Shown here piece after piece: positions 32,869-40,046 of a DNA stretch of 49,265 bases (position 1 is the first letter of the stretch; each line of letters opens with the position of its first letter). The notes under the pieces were generated by a model that saw only the letters and a list, made by a program, of their open reading frames with translations, ran no database searches and was not told where the DNA came from. Origin of the DNA: Niastella sp. (GTDB lineage Bacteria; Bacteroidota; Bacteroidia; Chitinophagales; Chitinophagaceae); the NCBI GenBank assembly GCA_017744515.1, contig JAGIBF010000059.1:217-49481 (forward strand). The letters run 5' to 3'. Both the position numbers and the translations under genes were made by a program.

Positions 32869-33507
32869 ATGCAAGTAGATGTATTAAATATAAGCGGTAA
32901 GAAAACAGGTCGCTCAGTAGAGTTGCCTGATGAGATCTTTGGTGCTGAGCCAAACGATCACGTAATCTACCTGGCTGTAAAGCAATTTCTGGCTGCACAA
33001 CGTCAGGGTACTCACAAAGTGAAAACCCGTGCGGAAGTACATGGTTCCAGCAAAAAGCTGCACCGTCAAAAGGGTACCGGTGGTTCCCGTAAAGGCAACC
33101 TGCGTGCTCCTATCTTCAAGGGTGGTGGTACTATCTTTGGACCTAAGCCTCACGGTTATGATTTCAAATTGAACCGTAAAGTGAAGGACCTGGCCAAGAT
33201 CAGCGCCCTGTCTTACAAAGCGAAAGAAAATGCTATCGTAATCATTGAAGATCTCAACCTGGAAACTCCCAAGACAAAGACTTTTGCCGGAGCTCTGAAA
33301 GCGTTGAACATCGACAGTAAGAAATCACTGGTTGTTCTGCCCGAGTACAATGATAACCTGTACCTGAGCCTGCGTAATGTACCTTCTGTAATTGGTGCAC
33401 TGATCGCCGACCTGAACACTTACGATATCGTAAATGCCGACGTACTGGTGTTTACTGAAAGCGCTGCCAAAATCTTCGTTGATGACGAAGCAGAAGTAAC
33501 AGCATAA
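32869..33507 (+). CDS. rplD: 50S ribosomal protein L4
   Basis: A 212-residue protein lining the exit tunnel. The extended loop HRQKGTGGSRKGNLRAPIFKGGGTIFGPKPHGYDFKLNRK includes the tip residues where macrolide resistance changes occur in other species. In E. coli L4 represses its own S10 operon; whether it does so here is unknown, but the folded rplC leader is a possible target. Confidence 0.99.
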   Translation: MQVDVLNISGKKTGRSVELPDEIFGAEPNDHVIYLAVKQFLAAQRQGTHKVKTRAEVHGSSKKLHRQKGTGGSRKGNLRAPIFKGGGTIFGPKPHGYDFKLNRKVKDLAKISALSYKAKENAIVIIEDLNLETPKTKTFAGALKALNIDSKKSLVVLPEYNDNLYLSLRNVPSVIGALIADLNTYDIVNADVLVFTESAAKIFVDDEAEVTA

Positions 33508-33531
33508 TCAAATTTTCAAATTCTCAAATTA
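33508..33531 (+). repeat. Three octad units before rplW
   Basis: TCAAATTT, TCAAATTC and TCAAATTA start directly after the rplD stop codon. Related TTTTCAAA-type words occur in the gaps before rpsS, rpsC and rplP, so this AT-rich unit may also act as an unstructured ribosome landing region. Confidence 0.55.
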
Positions 33532-33538
33532 GAGTTAT

Positions 33539-33838
33539 ATGAAACTCGCAGAAGTACTGATAAAGCCGATTGTAACCGAGAAGAGCAATAAGCTTTCTGA
33601 CAAGAGCAGAACTTATGCTTTCCGGGTAAATCGCAAAGCCAATAAGCTGGAAATCAAGAAAGCGGTAGAAGGTTTCTACAGTGTGAATGTGATCGACGTG
33701 AACACTATCGTAGTTCCAGGTAAGGCTAAGAGCCGTTTCACTAAAGCCGGCTTCATCTCCGGTGTTAAGCCTGCTTACAAGAAAGCGTATGTAACAGTTG
33801 CTGAAGGTGAGACTATCGACCTGTACGCTAACATTTAA
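33539..33838 (+). CDS. rplW: 50S ribosomal protein L23
   Basis: A 99-residue protein at the tunnel exit that docks trigger factor and SRP. It begins MKLAEVLIKPIVTEKSNKLSDKSRTYAFRVNRKANKLEIKKAVE, the usual L23 pattern. The 96-bp gap to rplB holds a CCGCC-TCA-GGCGG hairpin (33845-33857). Confidence 0.98.
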   Translation: MKLAEVLIKPIVTEKSNKLSDKSRTYAFRVNRKANKLEIKKAVEGFYSVNVIDVNTIVVPGKAKSRFTKAGFISGVKPAYKKAYVTVAEGETIDLYANI

Positions 33839-33934
33839 TCTTACCCGCCTCAGGCGGATGATTAATAAGAATGGCGCGTCAAACGCCGCAAAGGATTGAC
33901 AAAACGATTTTAAACACAGAATAAGAATTAAAAC

Positions 33935-34774
33935 ATGGCACTGAAAAAGTATAAACCAATTACGGCCGGAACCCGCTGGAGAATTGGTAATGCATATGAG
34001 GAAGTGACGACGAATGTTCCTGAAAAAAGTCTGGTAGAGAAAGTAAAGTCTACTGGTGGACGTAATGCTCAGGGACGCCGCGCAATGCGCTACATCGGTG
34101 GCGGTCACAAGAAGATGTACCGTATCGTTGATTTCAAGAGAAACAAGAAAGATATTGAAGCTACTGTAGTTTCTGTAGAATATGATCCGAACCGTACTGC
34201 TTTCATCGCGCTGCTGAATTATGCAGATGGTGAAAAGAGGTATATCCTGGCTCCTCAGGGTTTACAGGTAGGTTCTACCGTTATTTCCGGTGATGCTGTT
34301 GCACCTGAAATCGGCAATGCTCTTCAAATGAAGAACATGCCTTTGGGTACCAACGTTCACAATATTGAAATGCAACCTGGTCAGGGTGGTAAGCTGGTAC
34401 GCAGTGCCGGTACTTCAGCCCAGCTGACCAACAAGGAGGAGCGTTATGCAGTATTGAAAATGCCTTCTGGCGAGTTGAGAAAAGTATTGATCAACTGCTT
34501 CGCTACTGTAGGTATCGTTAGCAATGGCGATCATAACCTGGAGATGGCTGGTAAGGCTGGCCGTAACCGTTGGAAAGGTATCCGCCCCCGCACCCGTGGT
34601 GTAGCGATGAACCCTGTAGATCACCCGATGGGTGGTGGTGAAGGTAAATCTTCCGGTGGTCACCCACGTTCAAGGACCAGCAAGTATGCGAAAGGTCAGA
34701 AGACACGTACGAGGGGTAAGGGCAGCGATAAGCTGATCATCCAACGTAAGAACGGTAAAAAATTGGCTAAGTAA
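33935..34774 (+). CDS. rplB: 50S ribosomal protein L2
   Basis: A 279-residue protein near the peptidyl transferase centre and the intersubunit bridge. Typical segments are GRNAQGRRAMRYIGGGHKKMYRIVDFKRNK and RGVAMNPVDHPMGGGEGKSSGGHPRS, which contains the conserved His of the HPMGGGEG loop. The C-terminus is basic. Confidence 0.99.
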   Translation: MALKKYKPITAGTRWRIGNAYEEVTTNVPEKSLVEKVKSTGGRNAQGRRAMRYIGGGHKKMYRIVDFKRNKKDIEATVVSVEYDPNRTAFIALLNYADGEKRYILAPQGLQVGSTVISGDAVAPEIGNALQMKNMPLGTNVHNIEMQPGQGGKLVRSAGTSAQLTNKEERYAVLKMPSGELRKVLINCFATVGIVSNGDHNLEMAGKAGRNRWKGIRPRTRGVAMNPVDHPMGGGEGKSSGGHPRSRTSKYAKGQKTRTRGKGSDKLIIQRKNGKKLAK

Positions 34775-34818
34775 TTAAACGCTGATTTTAAAACTTCAAA
34801 TTTTCAAACTAAGTATAT

Positions 34819-35091
34819 ATGGCTCGTTCGATAAAAAAAGGTCCTTATGTAGCTGCTAAACTGGAGCATAAAGTACTGGCCGTAAACGAAGGCAAAGCAA
34901 AGAAGGGTGTTATCAAAACCTGGAGCCGTCGTTCTACCATTACTCCGGACTTTGTAGGTCATACCTTCGCCGTGCACAACGGTAATAAATTCATTCCGGT
35001 TTACGTGACTGAGTTTATGGTTGGCCATAAGCTGGGTGAATTTGCACCTACGCGCAACTTTAAAGGACACTCAAGCAAAAAAGTATCTTAA
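34819..35091 (+). CDS. rpsS: 30S ribosomal protein S19
   Basis: A 90-residue protein of the 30S head that binds 16S rRNA together with S13. It contains MARSIKKGPYVAAKL, TWSRRSTITPDFVGHTFAVHNG and MVGHKLGEFAPTRNFKGHSSKK. The last lysines run up to the stop codon, after which the heptad array at 35098 begins. Confidence 0.99.
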   Translation: MARSIKKGPYVAAKLEHKVLAVNEGKAKKGVIKTWSRRSTITPDFVGHTFAVHNGNKFIPVYVTEFMVGHKLGEFAPTRNFKGHSSKKVS

Positions 35092-35097
35092 TAAAAT

Positions 35098-35132
35098 AGT
35101 CAGGAGTCGAGAGTAAAGAGTCGGGAGTTAAT
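35098..35132 (+). repeat. Five-unit heptad array after rpsS (left arm)
   Basis: Units AGTCAGG, AGTCGAG, AGTAAAG, AGTCGGG and AGTTAAT fill exactly 35 bp starting 7 bp after the stop codon. The inverted partner lies at 35139-35173. Confidence 0.8.
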
Positions 35133-35138
35133 CACCGG

Positions 35139-35173
35139 ACTCAAGACCCGGAACTCTGAACTTGAAACTTAAT
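35139..35173 (+). repeat. Five-unit heptad array before rplV (right arm)
   Basis: Units ACTCAAG, ACCCGGA, ACTCTGA, ACTTGAA and ACTTAAT fill 35 bp and end three bases (AAA) before the rplV ATG. Read in reverse complement the units are AGTnnnn, the same type as the left array. Confidence 0.8.
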
Positions 35174-35176
35174 AAA

Positions 35177-35521
35177 ATGGAAGCAGTAGCTAAACTTAGA
35201 AATTATCCCACATCACCCCGCAGAATGCGTTTGCTGGCTGATGAGATCCGCGGTGTAGAAGTGGAGAAAGCCCTGGCTTTGCTGGAACACCATCCACAAC
35301 ATTCCGCCACTCCTTTGGGAAAGCTGTTGAAAAGCGCTATTAACAACTGGGAGCAAAAGAATGAAGGTAAAAGTGCTGCTGACGCAGGACTGGTGGTAAA
35401 GACAATCTTTGTTGACGGTGCCCGCACTCTGAAAAGGATGCTGCCTGCTCCACAGGGAAGAGCTTATCGCTTACGTAAACGTAGTAACCACGTAACGATC
35501 ATTGTTGACGCAAAAGCTTAA
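35177..35521 (+). CDS. rplV: 50S ribosomal protein L22
   Basis: A 114-residue protein whose beta-hairpin lines the exit tunnel. The segments YPTSPRRMRLLADEIRGVEVEKALALL and VDGARTLKRMLPAPQGRAYRLRKRSNHVTIIV are typical. The start is the ATG at 35177; an in-frame TTG at 35162 lies inside the repeat array and is rejected. Confidence 0.97.
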   Translation: MEAVAKLRNYPTSPRRMRLLADEIRGVEVEKALALLEHHPQHSATPLGKLLKSAINNWEQKNEGKSAADAGLVVKTIFVDGARTLKRMLPAPQGRAYRLRKRSNHVTIIVDAKA

Positions 35522-35546
35522 TTATAAAATTTTCAAATTAGAATAA

Positions 35547-36404
35547 ATGGGTCAGAAAACGAATCCTATTGGTGCCAGGTTAGGGATCATCCGCGGTTGG
35601 GAATCTAACTGGTATGGTAACAAAAAAGATTTTTCTACCAAGTTGATCGAGGATAACAAGATCAGGACTTACCTGAATGCCCGTATCAACAAAGGTGGTA
35701 TCTCCAAGATCGTTATTGAGCGTACGCTGAATAAACTGATCGTTACCATTCATACCTCAAAACCCGGTATCATCATAGGTAAAGGTGGTGGCGAAGTAGA
35801 TCGTATCAAAGAAGAGTTGAAGAAGCTGACTGGTAAAGACGATGTACAGATCAACATCCTCGAAATCCGTCGTCCAGAACTGGATGCGATGATCGTGGGT
35901 GACACTATTGCCCGCCAGATCGAAAACCGTATCAACTACAAACGTGCTATCAAGATGGCGATCGCTTCTGCTCTCCGCATGGGTGCTGAAGGTATCAAGA
36001 TCAAAGTAGGCGGCCGTTTGGGTGGTGCTGAAATTGCCCGTACGGAAGAAATCAAACAAGGTCGTACACCTTTGCATACACTGCGTATGGATATCGACTA
36101 CGCTAACGTGTTTGCGCTGACTGTGTATGGTAAAATAGGTATCAAGGTATGGATCTGTAAAGGTGAGGTACTTGGTAAACGTGACCTGAACCCGAACCTG
36201 GTAGGTGGAAAGAGTGATGTGAATGACCGCAGAGACCGGAGAGATGGTGATGACCAACGTGGTGGTGACCGCAGAGACGACCGCAGAGGCGGTGGTGGTG
36301 GTGACCGCAGAGGCGGCGGTGGTGGTGATCGCAGAGGCGGTGGCGGCGGTGATCGCAGAGGCGGCGGTGGTGCTGGCCGTGGAGGAAACAACAGAGGGCG
36401 CTAA
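35547..36404 (+). CDS. rpsC: 30S ribosomal protein S3 with a disordered Arg/Gly/Asp tail
   Basis: The core (about 1-220) has the KH domain (TSKPGIIIGKGGGEVDRIKEEL) and the C-terminal S3 domain (RTEEIKQGRTPLHTLRMDIDY), at the mRNA entry tunnel where S3 contributes to helicase activity. From about residue 227 to 285 there is a low-complexity tail of DRRGG-type units, including four in-frame 24-bp repeats. E. coli S3 has 233 residues, so this tail adds about 50. RGG-like tails bind RNA in other proteins, so a role at the mRNA entry site is possible but inferred. Confidence 0.97.
   Translation: MGQKTNPIGARLGIIRGWESNWYGNKKDFSTKLIEDNKIRTYLNARINKGGISKIVIERTLNKLIVTIHTSKPGIIIGKGGGEVDRIKEELKKLTGKDDVQINILEIRRPELDAMIVGDTIARQIENRINYKRAIKMAIASALRMGAEGIKIKVGGRLGGAEIARTEEIKQGRTPLHTLRMDIDYANVFALTVYGKIGIKVWICKGEVLGKRDLNPNLVGGKSDVNDRRDRRDGDDQRGGDRRDDRRGGGGGDRRGGGGGDRRGGGGGDRRGGGGAGRGGNNRGR
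36279..36374 (+). repeat. Four 24-bp in-frame repeats in the rpsC tail
   Basis: Units at 36279, 36303, 36327 and 36351 each encode DRRGGGGG or a near variant. Synonymous differences (GAC/GAT, GGT/GGC) show they are not freshly duplicated. Confidence 0.85.
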
Positions 36405-36475
36405 TAAGCGGCAGGGGATATACCCCCGTGAATTGGAGGTCTTCAAAAATTATCAAATTTTCAAACTGTTAATAG

Positions 36476-36898
36476 ATGTTACAGCCTAAAAGGACGAAAC
36501 ACAGGAAAGCGCAGAAAGGACGCATCCGGGAAGTAGCCAAGCGTGGTACTACTATCTCTTTTGGTTCTTTCGCTCTGAAAGCCCTGGAACCAATATGGTT
36601 AAACAACCGTCAGATCGAAGCTGCGCGTCAGGCGCTGACCCGTTCAATGAAACGTGAAGGTAATGTGTGGATACGCATTTTCCCTGATAAGCCAATTACC
36701 CGTAAGCCTGCTGAAGTGCGGATGGGTAAAGGTAAAGGTAACCCCGAGTTCTGGGCTGCTGTAGTGGAACCAGGCCGTATCATTTTCGAGTGCGACGGTG
36801 TAAGCGAAGCAACAGCAAAGCAAGCGCTTGAACTGGCTGCTCAAAAGCTGCCCATTAAAACAAAGTTCATCGTTCGCCGGGATTACGTGGCACAATAA
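36476..36898 (+). CDS. rplP: 50S ribosomal protein L16
   Basis: A 140-residue protein near the A site. MLQPKRTKHRKAQKGRI, GTTISFGSFALKALEPIWLNNRQIEAARQALTRSMKREGNVWIRIFPDKPITRKPAEVRMGKGKGNPEFW are the usual L16 blocks. It follows rpsC after 71 bp with a TTATCAAA-TTTTCAAA word pair just before the start. Confidence 0.99.
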   Translation: MLQPKRTKHRKAQKGRIREVAKRGTTISFGSFALKALEPIWLNNRQIEAARQALTRSMKREGNVWIRIFPDKPITRKPAEVRMGKGKGNPEFWAAVVEPGRIIFECDGVSEATAKQALELAAQKLPIKTKFIVRRDYVAQ

Positions 36899-36938
36899 GC
36901 ACTAAGGCGAATATTTGAGAATATTCAAATCGTATATC

Positions 36939-37148
36939 ATGTCTAAGAAAATTGATTTTGTAAAAAGCCTGAAAGAGCTGTCCGTAACCGACCTGAAAGC
37001 CCGGATACAGGAAGATGAACTGCGCCTGAAGAAGCTGGAGTTTGCTCACGCTATCTCTCCTCTGGAGAATCCCATGAGCATCCGCGGCCTTCGCAAAGAT
37101 CTGGCTCGTTTGAAAACTGAGCTGAAGCAGAAACAGCAGGCTGTATAA
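36939..37148 (+). CDS. rpmC: 50S ribosomal protein L29
   Basis: A 69-residue two-helix protein at the tunnel exit. MSKKIDFVKSLKELSVTDLKARIQEDELRLKKLEFAHAISPLENP and IRGLRKDLARLKTELK fit L29. The ATG at 36939 is chosen; an upstream in-frame TTG at 36915 would add MRIFKSYI and is not supported. The upstream gap holds an ATTTGA/TCAAAT hairpin. Confidence 0.95.
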   Translation: MSKKIDFVKSLKELSVTDLKARIQEDELRLKKLEFAHAISPLENPMSIRGLRKDLARLKTELKQKQQAV

Positions 37149-37149
37149 A

Positions 37150-37184
37150 GCTGTTAGCAGTTAGCTCTCGGCAGTTAGCTGTAC
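37150..37184 (+). repeat. Five-unit heptad array after rpmC (left arm)
   Basis: Units GCTGTTA, GCAGTTA, GCTCTCG, GCAGTTA and GCTGTAC fill 35 bp from one base after the stop codon. Confidence 0.8.
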
Positions 37185-37218
37185 TAAGTAAAAAGAGAAC
37201 AAACTAAATAAGTTGAGC

Positions 37219-37253
37219 GCTAATAGCTAAGTGCTAAAAGCTAAAACCTAAAG
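37219..37253 (+). repeat. Five-unit heptad array before rpsQ (right arm)
   Basis: Units GCTAATA, GCTAAGT, GCTAAAA, GCTAAAA and CCTAAAG fill 35 bp and end three bases before the rpsQ ATG. The reverse complement gives GCNNTTA-like units matching the left array. Confidence 0.8.
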
Positions 37254-37256
37254 AAA

Positions 37257-37514
37257 ATGTTAGATAGAAATTTGCGTAAAACAAGAACTGGTGTTGTTAC
37301 CAGCAATAAAATGGCTAAAACCATTACTGTTGCTGTGGAAAGAAAAGTAAAGCACCCGATCTATGGTAAGTTCGTAAAGAAAACCACGAAGTTCCATGCT
37401 CATGATGAGAAGAATGAGTGCACTATAGGGGATGTGGTAAAGATCATGGAAACTCGTCCTCTCAGCAAAACTAAACGCTGGAGACTGGTAGAAGTGGTAG
37501 AAAAGGCGAAGTAA
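37257..37514 (+). CDS. rpsQ: 30S ribosomal protein S17
   Basis: An 85-residue OB-fold primary 16S-binding protein. RKTRTGVVTSNKMAKTITVAVERKVKHPIYGKFVKKTTKFHAHDE and GDVVKIMETRPLSKTKRWRLVEVVEKAK match S17 over the whole length. The two flanking gaps both carry paired heptad arrays. Confidence 0.98.
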   Translation: MLDRNLRKTRTGVVTSNKMAKTITVAVERKVKHPIYGKFVKKTTKFHAHDEKNECTIGDVVKIMETRPLSKTKRWRLVEVVEKAK

Positions 37515-37521
37515 TCAGAGT

Positions 37522-37556
37522 GGCTGTGGACTACGAGCTATGAGCTACGGGCCACG
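37522..37556 (+). repeat. Five-unit heptad array after rpsQ (left arm)
   Basis: Units GGCTGTG, GACTACG, AGCTATG, AGCTACG and GGCCACG fill 35 bp starting 8 bp after the stop codon. Confidence 0.78.
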
Positions 37557-37577
37557 TATTAAATATAATTGTATCAA

Positions 37578-37612
37578 TGCTCGAAGCTCGCAGCTAAGAG
37601 CTCAAAGCTTAA
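37578..37612 (+). repeat. Five-unit heptad array before rplN (right arm)
   Basis: Units TGCTCGA, AGCTCGC, AGCTAAG, AGCTCAA and AGCTTAA fill 35 bp and end four bases (CAAA) before the rplN ATG. Confidence 0.8.
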
Positions 37613-37616
37613 CAAA

Positions 37617-37985
37617 ATGATTCAGCAAGAAAGCAGATTAAACGTAGCTGATAATAGTGGTGCCAAGGAAGTGTTGTGTATCCGTGTGCTGGGTAACAGC
37701 GGCCAGGATTACGCGAAGATCGGCGATAAAATTGTTGTTACCGTAAAGGATGCTATTCCTGCCGGTGGTATCAAGAAAGGTACCGTTACAAAGGCCGTTA
37801 TTGTTCGTACCAAGAACAAGCTGCGTCGTAAGGACGGATCTTATATCCGTTTCGACGACAACGCAGTGGTACTGTTGAACGCTTCTGATGAGCCCCGTGG
37901 TACGCGTATCTTCGGACCCGTAGCGCGTGAATTGCGTGATAAGGGTTATATGAAGATCATCTCTCTGGCCCCGGAAGTACTGTAA
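37617..37985 (+). CDS. rplN: 50S ribosomal protein L14
   Basis: A 122-residue beta-barrel protein at the subunit interface. MIQQESRLNVADNSGAKEVLCIRVLG and RTKNKLRRKDGSYIRFDDNAVVLL are typical. The ATG at 37617 gives the standard N-terminus; the frame is open upstream through the heptad array, but that part is repeat-derived. Confidence 0.98.
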   Translation: MIQQESRLNVADNSGAKEVLCIRVLGNSGQDYAKIGDKIVVTVKDAIPAGGIKKGTVTKAVIVRTKNKLRRKDGSYIRFDDNAVVLLNASDEPRGTRIFGPVARELRDKGYMKIISLAPEVL

Positions 37986-37989
37986 ATAA

Positions 37990-38024
37990 AGCTACGAGCT
38001 ACGAGCGATCAGCTACGAGCCCGT
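37990..38024 (+). repeat. Five-unit heptad array after rplN (left arm)
   Basis: Units AGCTACG, AGCTACG, AGCGATC, AGCTACG and AGCCCGT fill 35 bp, starting four bases after the stop codon. Confidence 0.82.
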
Positions 38025-38044
38025 TCCGAAATAGATTTTTATAA

Positions 38045-38086
38045 CGCTATCAGCTCGCCGCTCGCAGCTCATAGCTCAAAGCTTAA
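38045..38086 (+). repeat. Six-unit heptad array before rplX (right arm)
   Basis: Units CGCTATC, AGCTCGC, CGCTCGC, AGCTCAT, AGCTCAA and AGCTTAA end four bases (AAAA) before the rplX ATG. The last two units are identical to those before rplN. Left and right arrays can pair over about 30 bp with mismatches. Confidence 0.82.
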
Positions 38087-38090
38087 AAAA

Positions 38091-38429
38091 ATGAGCAATC
38101 GTTTTAAACCTAAGTTCAATATTAAAAAAGGCGACACCGTAGTGGTAATTACCGGTGACGATAAAGACACAACGAAACCCCGCAAAGTACTCGAAGTGTT
38201 TCCTGACAAGGAAAGAGTACTGGTTGAAGGTGTAAATATCATTACCCGCCACACCAAGCCTTCTGCCCGTGATACCAAAGGTGGTATTGTGAAGAAGGAA
38301 GCGGCTATCCACATTTCCAATGTGAAGTTGTGGGATGCCAAGAAGGGTGAAGCCACCAAGGTTAAACGTACCCGCGAAAATGGTAAACTGGTACGTGTTT
38401 CCAAGAAATCCGGTGAAGTTATAAAGTAA
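38091..38429 (+). CDS. rplX: 50S ribosomal protein L24
   Basis: A 112-residue KOW-domain assembly initiator. KFNIKKGDTVVVITGDDKDTTKPRKVLEVFPDKERVLVEGVNIITRHTKP is the characteristic N-terminal part. It is followed after 14 bp by rplE, one of the few short gaps in this cluster. Confidence 0.98.
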   Translation: MSNRFKPKFNIKKGDTVVVITGDDKDTTKPRKVLEVFPDKERVLVEGVNIITRHTKPSARDTKGGIVKKEAAIHISNVKLWDAKKGEATKVKRTRENGKLVRVSKKSGEVIK

Positions 38430-38443
38430 TAAAGCTTTAAAAA

Positions 38444-39007
38444 ATGAGCACAACAAAATATACTCCGAGATTAGCAGACAAGTACAAAAAGGACGTTGTA
38501 CCTGCCCTGATGAAGCGCTTTAACTACGGCAGCCTTATGCAGGTTCCACGTCTGGAAAAGATCTGCCTGAACCGCGGTGTGAATGGCGCTGTAAGCGACA
38601 AGAAACTGGTGGATATTGCTGTAGACGAGCTTACACAGATCACTGGCCAGAAAGCGGTGACTACCATGTCTAAAAAGGATATCTCTAACTTCAAACTGCG
38701 TAAGAACATGCCTATCGGCGCCCGTGTTACTTTGCGTGGTGTGAAAATGTATGAGTTCCTGGACAGGCTGATCGCTACTGCTCTGCCCCGCGTACGTGAT
38801 TTCAAAGGTATCAATGAAAAAGCGTTCGACGGTCGTGGTAACTATACACTCGGTGTTACTGAACAAATCATTTTCCCGGAGATCGATATCGATAAGGTAA
38901 ATAAGATCACCGGTCTTGATATCACTTTCGTAACAACGGCTGGTACCAACGAAGAAGCTTTCGAGCTGCTGAAGGAAATGGGTATGCCGTTCAAGAAGAA
39001 AGACTAA
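38444..39007 (+). CDS. rplE: 50S ribosomal protein L5
   Basis: A 187-residue protein that binds 5S rRNA and touches the P-site tRNA. Diagnostic parts are YGSLMQVPRLEKICLNRGVNGAVSDKKLVDIAVDELTQITGQKAV and FPEIDIDKVNKITGLDITFVTTA. Confidence 0.98.
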   Translation: MSTTKYTPRLADKYKKDVVPALMKRFNYGSLMQVPRLEKICLNRGVNGAVSDKKLVDIAVDELTQITGQKAVTTMSKKDISNFKLRKNMPIGARVTLRGVKMYEFLDRLIATALPRVRDFKGINEKAFDGRGNYTLGVTEQIIFPEIDIDKVNKITGLDITFVTTAGTNEEAFELLKEMGMPFKKKD

Positions 39008-39009
39008 GA

Positions 39010-39049
39010 AGTCGGAAAGTCCGTAAGACGGAAGGACCGAAAGTCTGCA
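39010..39049 (+). repeat. Five-unit octad array after rplE
   Basis: Units AGTCGGAA, AGTCCGTA, AGACGGAA, GGACCGAA and AGTCTGCA fill 40 bp. The first is identical to the first unit after aroE (8525), 30 kb away. A clear inverted partner before rpsN is not seen, only a palindrome AAATTCGAATTT at 39105-39116. Confidence 0.78.
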
Positions 39050-39125
39050 GTCTATACGGATTATAAAATACACAACAGAAATCCGGAAAGGGTTTCGAAA
39101 TTTTAAATTCGAATTTCTAATTATT

Positions 39126-39395
39126 ATGGCAAAAGAGTCAATAAAAGCCAGACAAAGGAAAAGAGAACATATGGTAGCTCAGTATGCTGAAAAGCGTGCT
39201 GCCTTGAAAGCTGCCGGAGAATGGCAAGCACTGGATGAACTGCCGAAGAATTCTTCAAAAGTTCGTCTGAAGAACCGTTGCCAGTTAACTGGCCGTCCTA
39301 AGGGATATATGCGTTACTTCGGTCTCTCCCGTGTTACATTCCGTGAGATGGCGCTTAACGGCAAGATCCCAGGTGTTCGCAAGGCTTCCTGGTAA
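39126..39395 (+). CDS. rpsN: 30S ribosomal protein S14 (zinc-free form)
   Basis: An 89-residue S14 of the long form. It has a single cysteine, so the zinc-binding CxxC pairs of the short form are absent. MAKESIKARQRKREHMVAQYAEKRAALKAAG and RCQLTGRPKGYMRYFGLSRVTFREMALNGKIPGVRKASW are standard. The downstream 110-bp gap contains an imperfect CAGGAT...ATCCTG stem. Confidence 0.98.
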   Translation: MAKESIKARQRKREHMVAQYAEKRAALKAAGEWQALDELPKNSSKVRLKNRCQLTGRPKGYMRYFGLSRVTFREMALNGKIPGVRKASW

Positions 39396-39505
39396 TATAC
39401 GACGCAGCAGGATATGGGTTACGGTAATTATCAGTCCCGTGACAGTACATCCTGTGTGTATGAGATTCAATCTAATTCTGAACTGATACAATAACTTATT
39501 ATAAA

Positions 39506-39904
39506 ATGGTAACAGATCCTATAGCAGATTTTCTGACCAGAGTTCGTAACGCGCAATTGGCCGGCCACCGGATTGTTGAAATCCCGGCTTCTAATCTTAA
39601 AAAGCGTATTACAGAGATCCTGTATGATCAAGGCTATATCCTGAAATACAAATTTGAGGATGACAGCAAACAAGGTGTGATCAAGATCGCCTTGAAGTAT
39701 GATGCTCAATCTAAAGAGCCAGCGATCAGGTCACTGGAAAGAGTAAGCCGTCCCGGTTTACGTCAGTATGCCAGCCCTGCTGAATTCAAACGTGTGAAGA
39801 ATGGTCTGGGTGTTGCTATCATCAGCACTTCTAAGGGTGTTATGACCGATAAGCAAGCCAAGGTGCAGAATGTAGGTGGCGAAGTTCTTTGCTATATCTA
39901 TTAA
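39506..39904 (+). CDS. rpsH: 30S ribosomal protein S8
   Basis: A 132-residue central-domain 16S-binding protein and, in E. coli, the translational repressor of the spc operon. MVTDPIADFLTRVRNAQLAGHRIVEIPASNLKKRI and GLGVAIISTSKGVMTDKQAKVQNVGGEVLCYIY fit the family. A GGGCTTT/AAAGCCC hairpin follows the stop codon. Confidence 0.98.
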   Translation: MVTDPIADFLTRVRNAQLAGHRIVEIPASNLKKRITEILYDQGYILKYKFEDDSKQGVIKIALKYDAQSKEPAIRSLERVSRPGLRQYASPAEFKRVKNGLGVAIISTSKGVMTDKQAKVQNVGGEVLCYIY

Positions 39905-40046
39905 TTGTACGGGCTTTTGGCTGACGCTGAAAGCCCTCAACTATATTGTTACTGGTACATTAAGCCCTACCTATAGAGGCTGACCGGCCAGGAACTAAAA
40001 CAACCCGGGGTAACCCTGGAAACAAAAAACAATAAACTAATTTTTT

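Noticed and set aside
36098..36391. Proline-rich frames antisense to the rpsC tail
   Set aside because: A reverse-complement artefact of the Gly/Arg repeat codons.
37150..38086. CRISPR array interpretation of the intergenic repeats
   Set aside because: Units are 7 bp, contiguous, diverged and without spacers; no cas genes in the window.
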